A stretch of 23,588 nt of DNA from an uncultured Porphyromonadaceae bacterium (GTDB taxonomy: Bacteria > Bacteroidota > Bacteroidia > Bacteroidales > Muribaculaceae), in the NCBI GenBank assembly GCA_937892215.1, contig CALAVE010000015.1, positions 1-23,588 of the forward strand. The letters run 5' to 3'. The notes below the pieces were generated by a model. The model had not been told where the DNA came from, did not search any database, and saw only the letters and a program-made list of their open reading frames with translations. Each line of letters starts with the position of its first letter. The first letter of the stretch is position 1. Below, piece by piece: positions 8,801 to 15,697 of the stretch. The position numbers were made by a program, and so were the translations under genes.

Positions 8801-10349
8801 TGACATCTATGGAGAGGACTTAAAAATCAAGGTCAGCTACACCAACGTCTATTACACATGCTCCGACTCAGTCCACATGAAGCCCGGACTTATCAAGTTC
8901 GACAATGTGGTGGTTCACGACCGCGACGGACACACCGCTATGCTGGGCGGCTGGCTTAAACACAACTGCTTCCACGACCCGGTTTTCAATTTCGCAATCA
9001 CCAAGGCATCTAACCTGCTATGCTACGACGTACCTCCAAGCGACAGCGAACGATGGTCGGGGACCATCTATGGCAACGGTTCTGCCTTTATAACAGGCGA
9101 ACCTGGTGTGGTGAAAGTGAACGTAAACATGGAGACAGCCCCCAATAGCAAGTTTAATTTCGTCCTCTCTGGGAAAGAACAGGCTGCGGAATACAAATTC
9201 ATCACTTACCGCGACCGCAACATCCTTAACGCACCGCCTGTGTCAGAAGCCCAAGACACCATTCCTGAGATTGTGCGATTGCTCACACAATCTGTCATTA
9301 CACAGAACAACAGCGCGCCGTCAAACTACATAATAGACCTGCAGATGGATATCAACCCCAACGTGCAGATGGTGGTTGTTATGGACCCTGTAACAGGCGA
9401 CAGAATCAAGGGCACAGGAACCGGTCACATCAGACTCGCCTACGACAACTCCAACGAAAGCCTTGGCATCTACGGACGATACGCCATAGAGAAAGGCGGT
9501 TACACCTTCACGCTGCAAGACATTATCATCAAGGAATTCTCCATTAACGAAGGCAGCAGCATCAGTTTCCACGGAGACCCATACGATGCCCAGCTCAACA
9601 TCCAGGCAACCTACGCCATAAACGCCAACGTACGCGACCTTGACGAATCGTTTGCCAGCGACCCCGACATGAATCGCACAAGCGTTCCGGTCCATGCAAT
9701 CCTCAAGGCCAACGGTGCCATTAACCAGCCCGATATCAACTTCGACTTGCAGTTCCCCACCCTATCATCGGAGGCTTATCATAAGATTAAGAGCATAATA
9801 AGCACCGATGATATGATGAACAGGCAGATTATCTATCTGCTGGCACTTAACCGATTCTATACACCTGAATACATGAACGGAAGTTCTAACAATAACGAAT
9901 TGTCGTCGGTGGCTTCGTCCACAATCTCTTCACAACTGACCAACATCTTGGGGAAAATCAGCGAGAACTGGACCATTGCACCTAACTTCCGCTCACAGAA
10001 GGGTGACTTCTCCGACATTGACGTGGACGTGGCTCTTTCCAGTCAATTACTTAACAACCGCCTTCTGCTCAACGGGAACTTCGGCTACCGCGACAACACC
10101 TACAACAACCGAGGCTCTAACTTCATAGGCGACTTCGACATTCAGTATCTGCTCAATAAAAAGGGCACAATACGTCTTAAAGCATACAATCACTTCAACG
10201 ACCAGAACTATTCCATACGTAACGCTATGACAACACAGGGCGTAGGCATTGTGTTCAAGCACGACTTCGACAAGCCGTTCGATTTTTTGAAAAAGTCGAA
10301 GAACAAAGAGCCTAACGATACGGTAAAGAACGACTCAATCACGAAATAA
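5820..10349 (+). CDS. tamB: TamB-family translocation and assembly module protein (AsmA-like)
   Basis: A 1509-residue protein with one N-terminal membrane anchor (about 16-36) and an AsmA-like start (SVQKSLKERGEKELSELLGTDVTVGKVNF, spread over about 40-68). A very long beta-strand-rich body follows, and a C-terminal DUF490/TamB domain covers about 1100-1490, ending in barrel-like strands (NNRLLLNGNFGYRD; GTIRLKAYNHFND). Known TamB-family proteins are anchored in the inner membrane, span the periplasm as a hydrophobic groove, and help lipid transport or outer-membrane protein assembly. The C-terminal tail is lysine-rich (FDFLKKSKNKE). It starts 10 bases after nadE, and its TAA overlaps the ATG of the next gene by one base, so the two are probably translationally coupled. 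The family call is firm; whether it works with a TamA/TamL-like barrel encoded elsewhere cannot be seen here. Confidence 0.92.
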   Translation: MNAKSVIKKTYNVFRSTVVTMLVAIIGVSAGLYLTLSIPSVQKSLKERGEKELSELLGTDVTVGKVNFKPFNQLLLEDVSVPDQQGHHMVTISKLGAGISIYNLLINRRLVFTFAEIIGLDGNISKDTPHSPLNIQFIIDAFKPKDKKEPTKYDVTLYNVVIRQCKIAYDVLDQPTTEGKFDKNHIEITDLRADLALPTIKNDYYYAELKRLSFNEKSGLTLNNLSLDATITDTLIKVNDFNITLPGSYISPNDFSVKFSSLKNLGKELKDINLNLTFADNHITPSDLKCFSPVLKELTMPVNFTLSVMGSVNDFHVTDFSVKTDQDELSLKTHGSVSQVLGSDRSIDIPSIQFSAKAPFIDTVTKALPGLSSKAKSIIGTVGDLEFTGKVAYQGQNVAAKGLLASSLGEINLDVALAGDAHTKHVTAQVSTESFKIGNLVNLPKVNLNEVALEADVALTLHNRLASGDITASVPFIDFNGYRYHDISLEATADGNNYDASINVNDENISLALNGSALLDRENSEYTLNSQLQKLNLHALNFTKKYPGYSMSGNIIANLHGNDINNITGTVNISDFAFSGQEQRNIQISDITLTANNDDDQRTITLNSDILNGTVWGDFNAKTIVKSVKRIVSSAIPSILANNESPDYMASNILNYKFTLSPCKQLEEFFKVPIRIADKISINGSINEPSNEFFLNASAPYLIQGKKIIEGTNLSASLDSADKNINVTLNTIFPLKSGKVATQLYVNGVNDRVDAIVNWKMNREHDYSGKLSLSSLLSRNASNKIDADITVNPTAIVFNDTAWQVQKGHIAINDGNIRVENLHGEYEKQFVHIEGAASKNPEDKIQVSLNDMSLDYIFETLAIDNVMFGGRATGNFYCSDLFSGTPRLSTPNLHVKNIAYNHAIMGDADIESHWEHDVKAVAINADISQANGDHSYINGKIFTGCDSLYLTFNTKRANLEFMKPFMAAFSSDVSGKVSGTAVLYGNFHDINMYGDIYGEDLKIKVSYTNVYYTCSDSVHMKPGLIKFDNVVVHDRDGHTAMLGGWLKHNCFHDPVFNFAITKASNLLCYDVPPSDSERWSGTIYGNGSAFITGEPGVVKVNVNMETAPNSKFNFVLSGKEQAAEYKFITYRDRNILNAPPVSEAQDTIPEIVRLLTQSVITQNNSAPSNYIIDLQMDINPNVQMVVVMDPVTGDRIKGTGTGHIRLAYDNSNESLGIYGRYAIEKGGYTFTLQDIIIKEFSINEGSSISFHGDPYDAQLNIQATYAINANVRDLDESFASDPDMNRTSVPVHAILKANGAINQPDINFDLQFPTLSSEAYHKIKSIISTDDMMNRQIIYLLALNRFYTPEYMNGSSNNNELSSVASSTISSQLTNILGKISENWTIAPNFRSQKGDFSDIDVDVALSSQLLNNRLLLNGNFGYRDNTYNNRGSNFIGDFDIQYLLNKKGTIRLKAYNHFNDQNYSIRNAMTTQGVGIVFKHDFDKPFDFLKKSKNKEPNDTVKNDSITK

Positions 10350-11542
10350 TGACGTTTGTGAGGAACATATTGCTGACCATAATCGTAATTCCACTGGCAA
10401 TAACAGCTCAAACGGAGAACCGTCTTGCGCTGAGCAACGATTCTCTAGTGTCATTATACGCCGACACAGTGCGGGTTCTGCCAGCAAATGATACAGTTTC
10501 AAGTGTTGTAACTTCGCCAAAGGAAAAAATATTCTGGAAAGATGCTATCAAAAAGCACAGATTCAATATCAACGACACAACTATCACCTACCCGCGGTTC
10601 TTGGATTTCTGCGTGAAGGTGTACAGATGGGGCGACAGGACGTTCAACACCTACGACTCCACATACGTGCACCCAACCGGCAAGAACTGGAAATTCATGA
10701 TTAAGAATAACAACTGGATTAACAGTTACATCGGGCATCTGTCAACAAGCAGAATGCAAATTATGATGAATTCCACGCCCACAAGCAGCGTTGGTGCGCA
10801 ACTGGCGTTTATGGCCGTAAGTTACGCGTATATGTTCGATATTTCTCACCTGATAAGCGGCGAAAAAGCGAAACACAAGCGTATGGACTTTTCGTTCACT
10901 TGCGCACGCTTTTCACTGGATTTCTACATGATGAGCAACTCCAACCCCACCAAGATTCACCGTTTCGGGGAGTACAAATATAAGAACCGTTACTGGTTCA
11001 CCCAGAAATTCAATGGTATTCACTCCGATGACTGCTACGGCATATACGGATATTATTACTTTAACCACAAGAAATACGCGCAGGCTGCAGCCTACTGCTT
11101 CTCAAAGATTCAGCAACGCAGTGCAGGCTCATTTGTGCTGGGGTTTGCGTTCGATCACCAGAAATTCAGTATGGATTTTGCCGAATTACCCGAATACCTG
11201 AAGGAATATCTTCCTAATGGCCAGACTTTGTACTGGTTCCGGTACAATGACTACTGCGTCTCGGTGGGCTATGCCTATAACTGGGTGTTTCACAAGAACT
11301 GGCTTCTCAACGCCACCGCCATTCCGGCATTCGGGCTCCGCAGGTCACGGAGTGAGTCCTCCGACGGAATCAAGACACTATTCTCCACCAATTTAAGGGC
11401 AAAACTCGCCCTTGTATATAACCGCGGACGTTTCTTTTACGGCCTTCACGCCATAACCGACGGCCACTGGTTCAAGAGTTCGCAAAACAGCCTATATAGT
11501 TCAACATCCGATGTCACACTGACAGCCGGTGTAAGATTTTAA
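10349..11542 (+). CDS. DUF4421 family outer-membrane beta-barrel protein
   Basis: A 397-residue protein with a signal peptide (about 1-20, cut near ITA/Q). After a variable stretch, residues about 85-397 show the aromatic, alternating strands of a beta-barrel, with features I associate with the Bacteroidetes DUF4421 family: MFDISHLISGEK, a KIHRFGEY region, a YCFSKIQQRSAGS segment and a terminal GLHAITDGHWF. The protein ends in an aromatic residue (GVRF), as barrel proteins handled by the BAM machinery do. Its function is unknown. The one-base overlap with tamB suggests that it acts with TamB at the outer membrane, but that is inference. The next gene starts 12 bases downstream. Family assignment is from memory of the motifs, not a search. 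Confidence 0.8.
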   Translation: MTFVRNILLTIIVIPLAITAQTENRLALSNDSLVSLYADTVRVLPANDTVSSVVTSPKEKIFWKDAIKKHRFNINDTTITYPRFLDFCVKVYRWGDRTFNTYDSTYVHPTGKNWKFMIKNNNWINSYIGHLSTSRMQIMMNSTPTSSVGAQLAFMAVSYAYMFDISHLISGEKAKHKRMDFSFTCARFSLDFYMMSNSNPTKIHRFGEYKYKNRYWFTQKFNGIHSDDCYGIYGYYYFNHKKYAQAAAYCFSKIQQRSAGSFVLGFAFDHQKFSMDFAELPEYLKEYLPNGQTLYWFRYNDYCVSVGYAYNWVFHKNWLLNATAIPAFGLRRSRSESSDGIKTLFSTNLRAKLALVYNRGRFFYGLHAITDGHWFKSSQNSLYSSTSDVTLTAGVRF

Positions 11543-11554
11543 GAAACATAAACT

Positions 11555-12571
11555 ATGAGCAATATCATTCTTGGAATTGAGTCCTCATGCGACGACACTT
11601 CGGCCGCAATAGTTAAGGACTGTGTACTTCTCTCAAACGTAATCGCGAGTCAGAAAGTCCATGAAGCTTACGGCGGAGTGGTTCCCGAACTGGCATCTCG
11701 AGCACATCAGCAGAACATCGTTCCGGTGGTGTCCGAGGCTATTCGGCAAGCCGGAATAAGCAAGTCGCAAATCAGCGCCATCGCATTTACCCGTGGCCCG
11801 GGACTACCCGGTTCGCTTCATGTGGGCACCTCGTTTGCCAAGGGACTGGCGCTGGCACTGAATGTTCCGCTGGTCGATGTTAATCACCTGCACGGCCACG
11901 TCCTGGCGCATTTCATCAAGGAAGATGAGAACACCAAAGTCCCTGATTTCCCTTTCCTGTGCCTACTGATTTCGGGCGGCAACTCTCAGATAATCAAGGT
12001 TAATGCGCCAAACGACATGGAAATTCTGGGACAGACTATCGACGATGCGGCCGGCGAGGCTTTCGACAAGTGCGCCAAGGTTATGGGACTTCCCTACCCC
12101 GGCGGACCGGTAATTGACCGTCTCGCACAGGAAGGTAACCCGCTCCGCTTCAAGTTCGCCAAGCCTCACATTCCTGATTTCAACTACAGTTTCAGTGGAC
12201 TCAAGACATCATTCCTCTACACCCTGCGCGATGCAGTTAAGGAAGACCCAGATTTTGTGTCGAAGAACATCAACGACCTCGCAGCGTCACTGCAAAAGAC
12301 TATTATAGATATTCTCATGGACAAGTTCGCAAAAGCGATTAAGGCAACTGGCATAAAAACCATAGCCATAGGCGGGGGTGTCTCGGCAAATTCAGCAATT
12401 AGAAACGCAGTTCAGGACTATGCCGACCGCCATCACATCACGGCGTTCATCCCTAAGCGCTCGTACACTACCGACAATGCCGCCATGATAGCAGTGGCCG
12501 GGCATTTCCGGTTCATTGAGGGTAAGTTTATGGACATCAGCGAACCGCCGTTCTCACGGGTAACGATTTAA
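11555..12571 (+). CDS. tsaD: tRNA N6-adenosine threonylcarbamoyltransferase TsaD
   Basis: TsaD (EC 2.3.1.234) transfers the threonylcarbamoyl group from TC-AMP to A37 of ANN-decoding tRNAs, together with TsaB and TsaE, in the cytoplasm. The 338-residue length is typical. The ASKHA fold is shown by GIESSCDDTSAAI (7-19), GGVVPELASRAHQQN (40-54), the iron-binding histidines H111 and H115 in HLHGHVLAH, LISGGNSQI, AAGEAFDKCAKVMGLPYPGGP, GGGVSANS and the metal-ligand aspartate D307 in TTDNAAMIA. The ATG at 11555 directly precedes the first conserved strand. It is the fourth gene of the nadE operon, 12 bases after DUF4421 and 10 before cinA. No Shine-Dalgarno site is visible. Confidence 0.98.
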   Translation: MSNIILGIESSCDDTSAAIVKDCVLLSNVIASQKVHEAYGGVVPELASRAHQQNIVPVVSEAIRQAGISKSQISAIAFTRGPGLPGSLHVGTSFAKGLALALNVPLVDVNHLHGHVLAHFIKEDENTKVPDFPFLCLLISGGNSQIIKVNAPNDMEILGQTIDDAAGEAFDKCAKVMGLPYPGGPVIDRLAQEGNPLRFKFAKPHIPDFNYSFSGLKTSFLYTLRDAVKEDPDFVSKNINDLAASLQKTIIDILMDKFAKAIKATGIKTIAIGGGVSANSAIRNAVQDYADRHHITAFIPKRSYTTDNAAMIAVAGHFRFIEGKFMDISEPPFSRVTI

Positions 12572-12581
12572 TCACAATAGT

Positions 12582-13829
12582 ATGAATTACAGCATCATTG
12601 TCATTGGAGACGAACTGCTCATAGGCCAGGTGACCGACACTAATTCCGGGTGGATTGCCCGGCATCTGACGCCATTCGGCTGGGCCCCGAAATACGTGAA
12701 GGTTATCAGCGATGATTCATCTCAGATAAAGCAAGCAATCAACGAGGCTTTCGCACAAGTGGACTGCGTGCTGATGACCGGCGGTCTCGGTCCCACGAAA
12801 GACGACATAACCAAGGAGACCCTGCGTGAATACTTCGGCGGCACAATGATTGAAGACCATGATACAGTGCTCAATATCCAAGCGGTGGTTAGCCGGCTTA
12901 ATCTGAAAGTAAATCCTTATACAGCAGCACAAGCCATGGTTCCTTCCTCGTGCAAGGTGATTCAGAATGAGGTGGGTACGGCGCCCATCATGTGGTTTGA
13001 GAAAGACGGGAAAGTGCTTGTAAGTATGCCCGGAGTCCCGTTTGAGACCGAAACAATGATGGAGCGCAGTGTGATTCGGTTGCTAACCAATCGCTTCCCA
13101 TCTGATACGCACATCAGCCACCGCACTTTCATCGTTGTGGGCTACCCGGAGTCGGACTTAGCGATGAAACTGGACGGATATGAGCGTAGCCTGCCACAGT
13201 ACATCCACCTGGCATACCTTCCCCAGCCTGCGCTTTACATCAGGCTCCGCCTCACCGGGATGAGCCGTGACGGCCAAACCCTTGCCGAAGATATGGAACA
13301 CTTCTCTTCAGCGCTGCTCAGCGAACTCGGCTCGGCAGTAATCTGCACCGAAGACCTGCCCATGGAAGCAATCTTGGGCGAAGTGCTGAAGTCAAAGGGG
13401 CTAAACCTCGCCACTGCCGAGAGTTGCACCGGTGGCAACATAGCGCACCGAATCACATCGGTGGCCGGCAGTTCGGCCTACTTCAAAGGTACCGTGGTGG
13501 CTTACAGCAACGAAGTGAAGCAGCACGTTCTCCACGTTCCAGAAGAGACACTGAAGCAGTTTGGAGCCGTTAGCGAACCCACCGCCATAGCCATGGTGAC
13601 CGGCGTAAGCAAACTGCTCGGCACTGAGTGCGCAATAGCCACCACTGGCATTGCCGGCCCCGGCGGCGGCACTGAGGAGAAACCGGTAGGAACCGTGTGG
13701 ATAGCCGTCAGATGCGGTGGAGTAATCAAGACTGAAAAGAAACTATTCTTCGGCAATCGCTCGCGAGTGATAGAACGCGCCTCCACCGAAGGCATCACCA
13801 TGCTTCTGCGCTGCCTGCTGGCCGGCTGA
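12582..13829 (+). CDS. cinA: CinA-family protein with NMN amidase (PncC) domain
   Basis: A 415-residue two-domain protein. Residues 1-170 are a MoCF/COG1058 domain (GDELLIGQVTDTNSGW near 9-24; TGGLGPTKDD at 66-75), which has ADP-ribose or nucleotide pyrophosphatase activity in studied CinA proteins. Residues about 255-412 are the PncC domain, an NMN deamidase that turns nicotinamide mononucleotide into nicotinic acid mononucleotide for NAD recycling; it shows ATAESCTGG (277-285, with the serine expected to be catalytic), the VAYSNEVK segment and GIAGPGGGTEEKPVGTVW. The protein is cytoplasmic. It closes the operon that nadE opens, so both an NMN-salvage step and the final amidation of NAD synthesis are encoded together. 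In some bacteria cinA is induced in competence; nothing here supports that role. Confidence 0.95.
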   Translation: MNYSIIVIGDELLIGQVTDTNSGWIARHLTPFGWAPKYVKVISDDSSQIKQAINEAFAQVDCVLMTGGLGPTKDDITKETLREYFGGTMIEDHDTVLNIQAVVSRLNLKVNPYTAAQAMVPSSCKVIQNEVGTAPIMWFEKDGKVLVSMPGVPFETETMMERSVIRLLTNRFPSDTHISHRTFIVVGYPESDLAMKLDGYERSLPQYIHLAYLPQPALYIRLRLTGMSRDGQTLAEDMEHFSSALLSELGSAVICTEDLPMEAILGEVLKSKGLNLATAESCTGGNIAHRITSVAGSSAYFKGTVVAYSNEVKQHVLHVPEETLKQFGAVSEPTAIAMVTGVSKLLGTECAIATTGIAGPGGGTEEKPVGTVWIAVRCGGVIKTEKKLFFGNRSRVIERASTEGITMLLRCLLAG

Positions 13830-13865
13830 CACTCACACAACTAACCATAAGCGCATTAATATTCA

Positions 13866-13889
13866 CCTCCTAAATGATTTTTTAGGCGG
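13866..13889 (+). terminator. Possible hairpin terminator after cinA
   Basis: CCTCCTAAA (13866-13874) pairs with TTTAGGCGG (13881-13889) with one mismatch, around the six-base loop TGATTT. No T run follows directly; the T tract at about 13909-13915 is some 20 bases away. It may end the nadE-cinA transcript or may be a structure near the next promoter. Confidence 0.35.
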
Positions 13890-13918
13890 AAAATGATGTA
13901 TTATAGTGTTTTTTTCAG

Positions 13919-13926
13919 TATATTTG
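13919..13926 (+). promoter_or_regulatory. -7 promoter element for the ATPase gene
   Basis: TATATTTG is an exact match to the Bacteroidetes -7 consensus TAnnTTTG. No convincing TTTG lies 18-21 bases upstream, so the -33 element is weak. Transcription would start near 13931, placing a very short leader before the ATG at 13949. Confidence 0.5.
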
Positions 13927-13933
13927 TGGGTAG

Positions 13934-13940
13934 AAAGGAG
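13934..13940 (+). promoter_or_regulatory. Shine-Dalgarno-like site AAAGGAG
   Basis: AAAGGAG ends eight bases before the ATG at 13949, an ideal spacing. None of the neighbouring genes has such a site, so it both supports this start and sets this gene apart from the rest of the window. Confidence 0.6.
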
Positions 13941-13948
13941 AACGCAAA

Positions 13949-15538
13949 ATGGACCTGAAATTACCACCCATGACAGGTGTGAACACACCGGTGACTCTAA
14001 GCAACCCCAAGCAAATCACCATTATCGGAGCCAACGGCTCGGGTAAAAGTCGGTTCTGTGAAAACATTCTGCAGTCGTGCGGCGATAAGGCTTACCGCAT
14101 CTCGGCCTTGAAGTCCACCTTCCCCATTCCGGACGACACCCCCCTTCACGGCTCTATAAGCGACTTGTTCAATCGTGCCAACGAGAATAGCCAGCACTTG
14201 AAGAGCACAGCGCAGACCGAATTTGAGAAGCTGTACTACATAATGCTCGTCGATGAGTTTAACGACCTTATGAACTACAAGGCACATCTGCTCACGAACG
14301 AGTCCTTAGAGTTCCCTAAGACAAAACTGGACACAGTTATCCGCGTGTGGCAGGAAATCTTCCCGAATAACAAGGTTCTGCGTGAAAACGGGAAGATTCT
14401 TTTCTCCAACGACAAGGCATCCGACCACTATTCGCAACTGAAACTGAGCGATGGCGAAAAAGCAGTGCTTTACTATATTGGGGCAGTTCTTTACGCCATG
14501 CCGGGTGCCGTGATTATAGTGGACGACCCGGAAACGTTTATCCATCCCTCTATCACAAATATCCTGTGGAACAAAATTGAGGGGCTTCGCTCCGACTGCA
14601 CATTCATCTACAACACTCACGACCTGGATTTTGCCTCATCAAGGCTCTATTCACAGACTATTTGGGTCAAGAATTTCGACCCGGCGAACCAGACGTGGGA
14701 ATACCAGATTATTGAAAAGGGACGGGAACTGGACGACAGCATCTACCTTGCCATTCTGGGCACTCGCAAGCCTGTGCTATTTGTGGAAGGCGATAGCGTG
14801 CACAGCATCGACAGCCGCCTCTACCAACTCATTTTCCCGGAATACACTGTGAAGCCGCTGGGCAGTTGCGACAAGGTGATAGAGACGGTGCGCTCATTCA
14901 ATACACTTGAGAAACTGCACCACCTGGATAGTTGGGGTATAGTGGACCGTGACCGACGCACACCGGAGGAAGTGAAATACCTGCGTAACAAAAAAATCCT
15001 CGTGCCTAATGTGGCTGAAGTGGAAAACATTCTGATGCTGGATGGTGTTATTCGCGCTGTGGCACGACGCAACCACAAGAACGAATTCCACGTTCTGCAA
15101 AAGGTAAAACAAGCAGTAATAGCCATGTGGTCGCGCGAACTAAAGGAGCAGGCGCTGCAGCATGTGCGCCATCGCGTGAAGCACATAGCAGAGGTTCGCA
15201 TCGACATGAAGTTCCGCAACATCAACGCTCTGGAGAATCATCTTACCGAACTCGTGGATGAAATCAAGCCTCGCACCATGTATGAAGAACTTTGCCGGGA
15301 ATTCCACCGAATTGAGAGTGATGGCAACTACGGCAAGATACTGCAAGTGTTCAACCAGAAGACAATCCTCTCGGAGAGCAATGTGGCTCAACTATGTGGC
15401 TACAAGAACAAGGACGAATACATCCGCGGAATCATAAGCATACTGAAGAGTGACGGCAAGGATGCCGAGGACATCCGTCGCTCCATAAAAGCATGCTTCG
15501 GCCTCGTATCTAACGAATTGTCGGAGTCGCAGCAGTAG
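13949..15538 (+). CDS. ABC/OLD-type ATPase fused to a DUF4435 (TOPRIM-like) domain
   Basis: A 529-residue soluble protein. The N-terminal ATPase (about 1-260) has Walker A GANGSGKS (27-34, K33), a signature-like LSDGEK (166-171), Walker B AVIIVDDPE (187-195) and a switch histidine in NTHD (222-225). From about 275 a second domain begins with VLFVEGDS (276-283), continues to WGIVDRDRR (329-337) and a helical tail. E280 and the D333/D335 pair are spaced like the metal-binding acid residues of TOPRIM folds, as in DUF4435 and OLD-family nucleases. The combination resembles OLD nucleases and the PARIS defence system, where AriA (ATPase) and AriB (DUF4435) may be fused. It sits alone with its own promoter and Shine-Dalgarno site between a housekeeping operon and a TonB-dependent receptor. 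A role in phage defence is inference; a housekeeping or repair role is possible. Confidence 0.82.
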   Translation: MDLKLPPMTGVNTPVTLSNPKQITIIGANGSGKSRFCENILQSCGDKAYRISALKSTFPIPDDTPLHGSISDLFNRANENSQHLKSTAQTEFEKLYYIMLVDEFNDLMNYKAHLLTNESLEFPKTKLDTVIRVWQEIFPNNKVLRENGKILFSNDKASDHYSQLKLSDGEKAVLYYIGAVLYAMPGAVIIVDDPETFIHPSITNILWNKIEGLRSDCTFIYNTHDLDFASSRLYSQTIWVKNFDPANQTWEYQIIEKGRELDDSIYLAILGTRKPVLFVEGDSVHSIDSRLYQLIFPEYTVKPLGSCDKVIETVRSFNTLEKLHHLDSWGIVDRDRRTPEEVKYLRNKKILVPNVAEVENILMLDGVIRAVARRNHKNEFHVLQKVKQAVIAMWSRELKEQALQHVRHRVKHIAEVRIDMKFRNINALENHLTELVDEIKPRTMYEELCREFHRIESDGNYGKILQVFNQKTILSESNVAQLCGYKNKDEYIRGIISILKSDGKDAEDIRRSIKACFGLVSNELSESQQ

Positions 15539-15635
15539 CCGGACCAATTTTAGCAAATTCCCATAACAACCTATTAACCCATAATTCACCTGAAGCCAAA
15601 CACTCAGGGAAGTTTCTGTATGCCTTGCTGCAACT

Positions 15636-15684
15636 TTTCAGTGTTAACAATGCGTCTAATGCATGAAAACGACAAACACTGAAA
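15636..15684. repeat. 10-bp inverted repeat in the leader of the TonB-dependent receptor gene
   Basis: TTTCAGTGTT (15636-15645) is a perfect inverted copy of AACACTGAAA (15675-15684), separated by 29 bases that contain a nested ATGC/GCAT pair (15650-15653 with 15661-15664). The right arm ends 13 bases before the ATG at 15698. It could be an RNA stem-loop that controls translation or an operator dyad. In the 159-base gap 15539-15697 I see no TAnnTTTG promoter. Confidence 0.5.
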
Positions 15685-15697
15685 CAACAAGATTATT

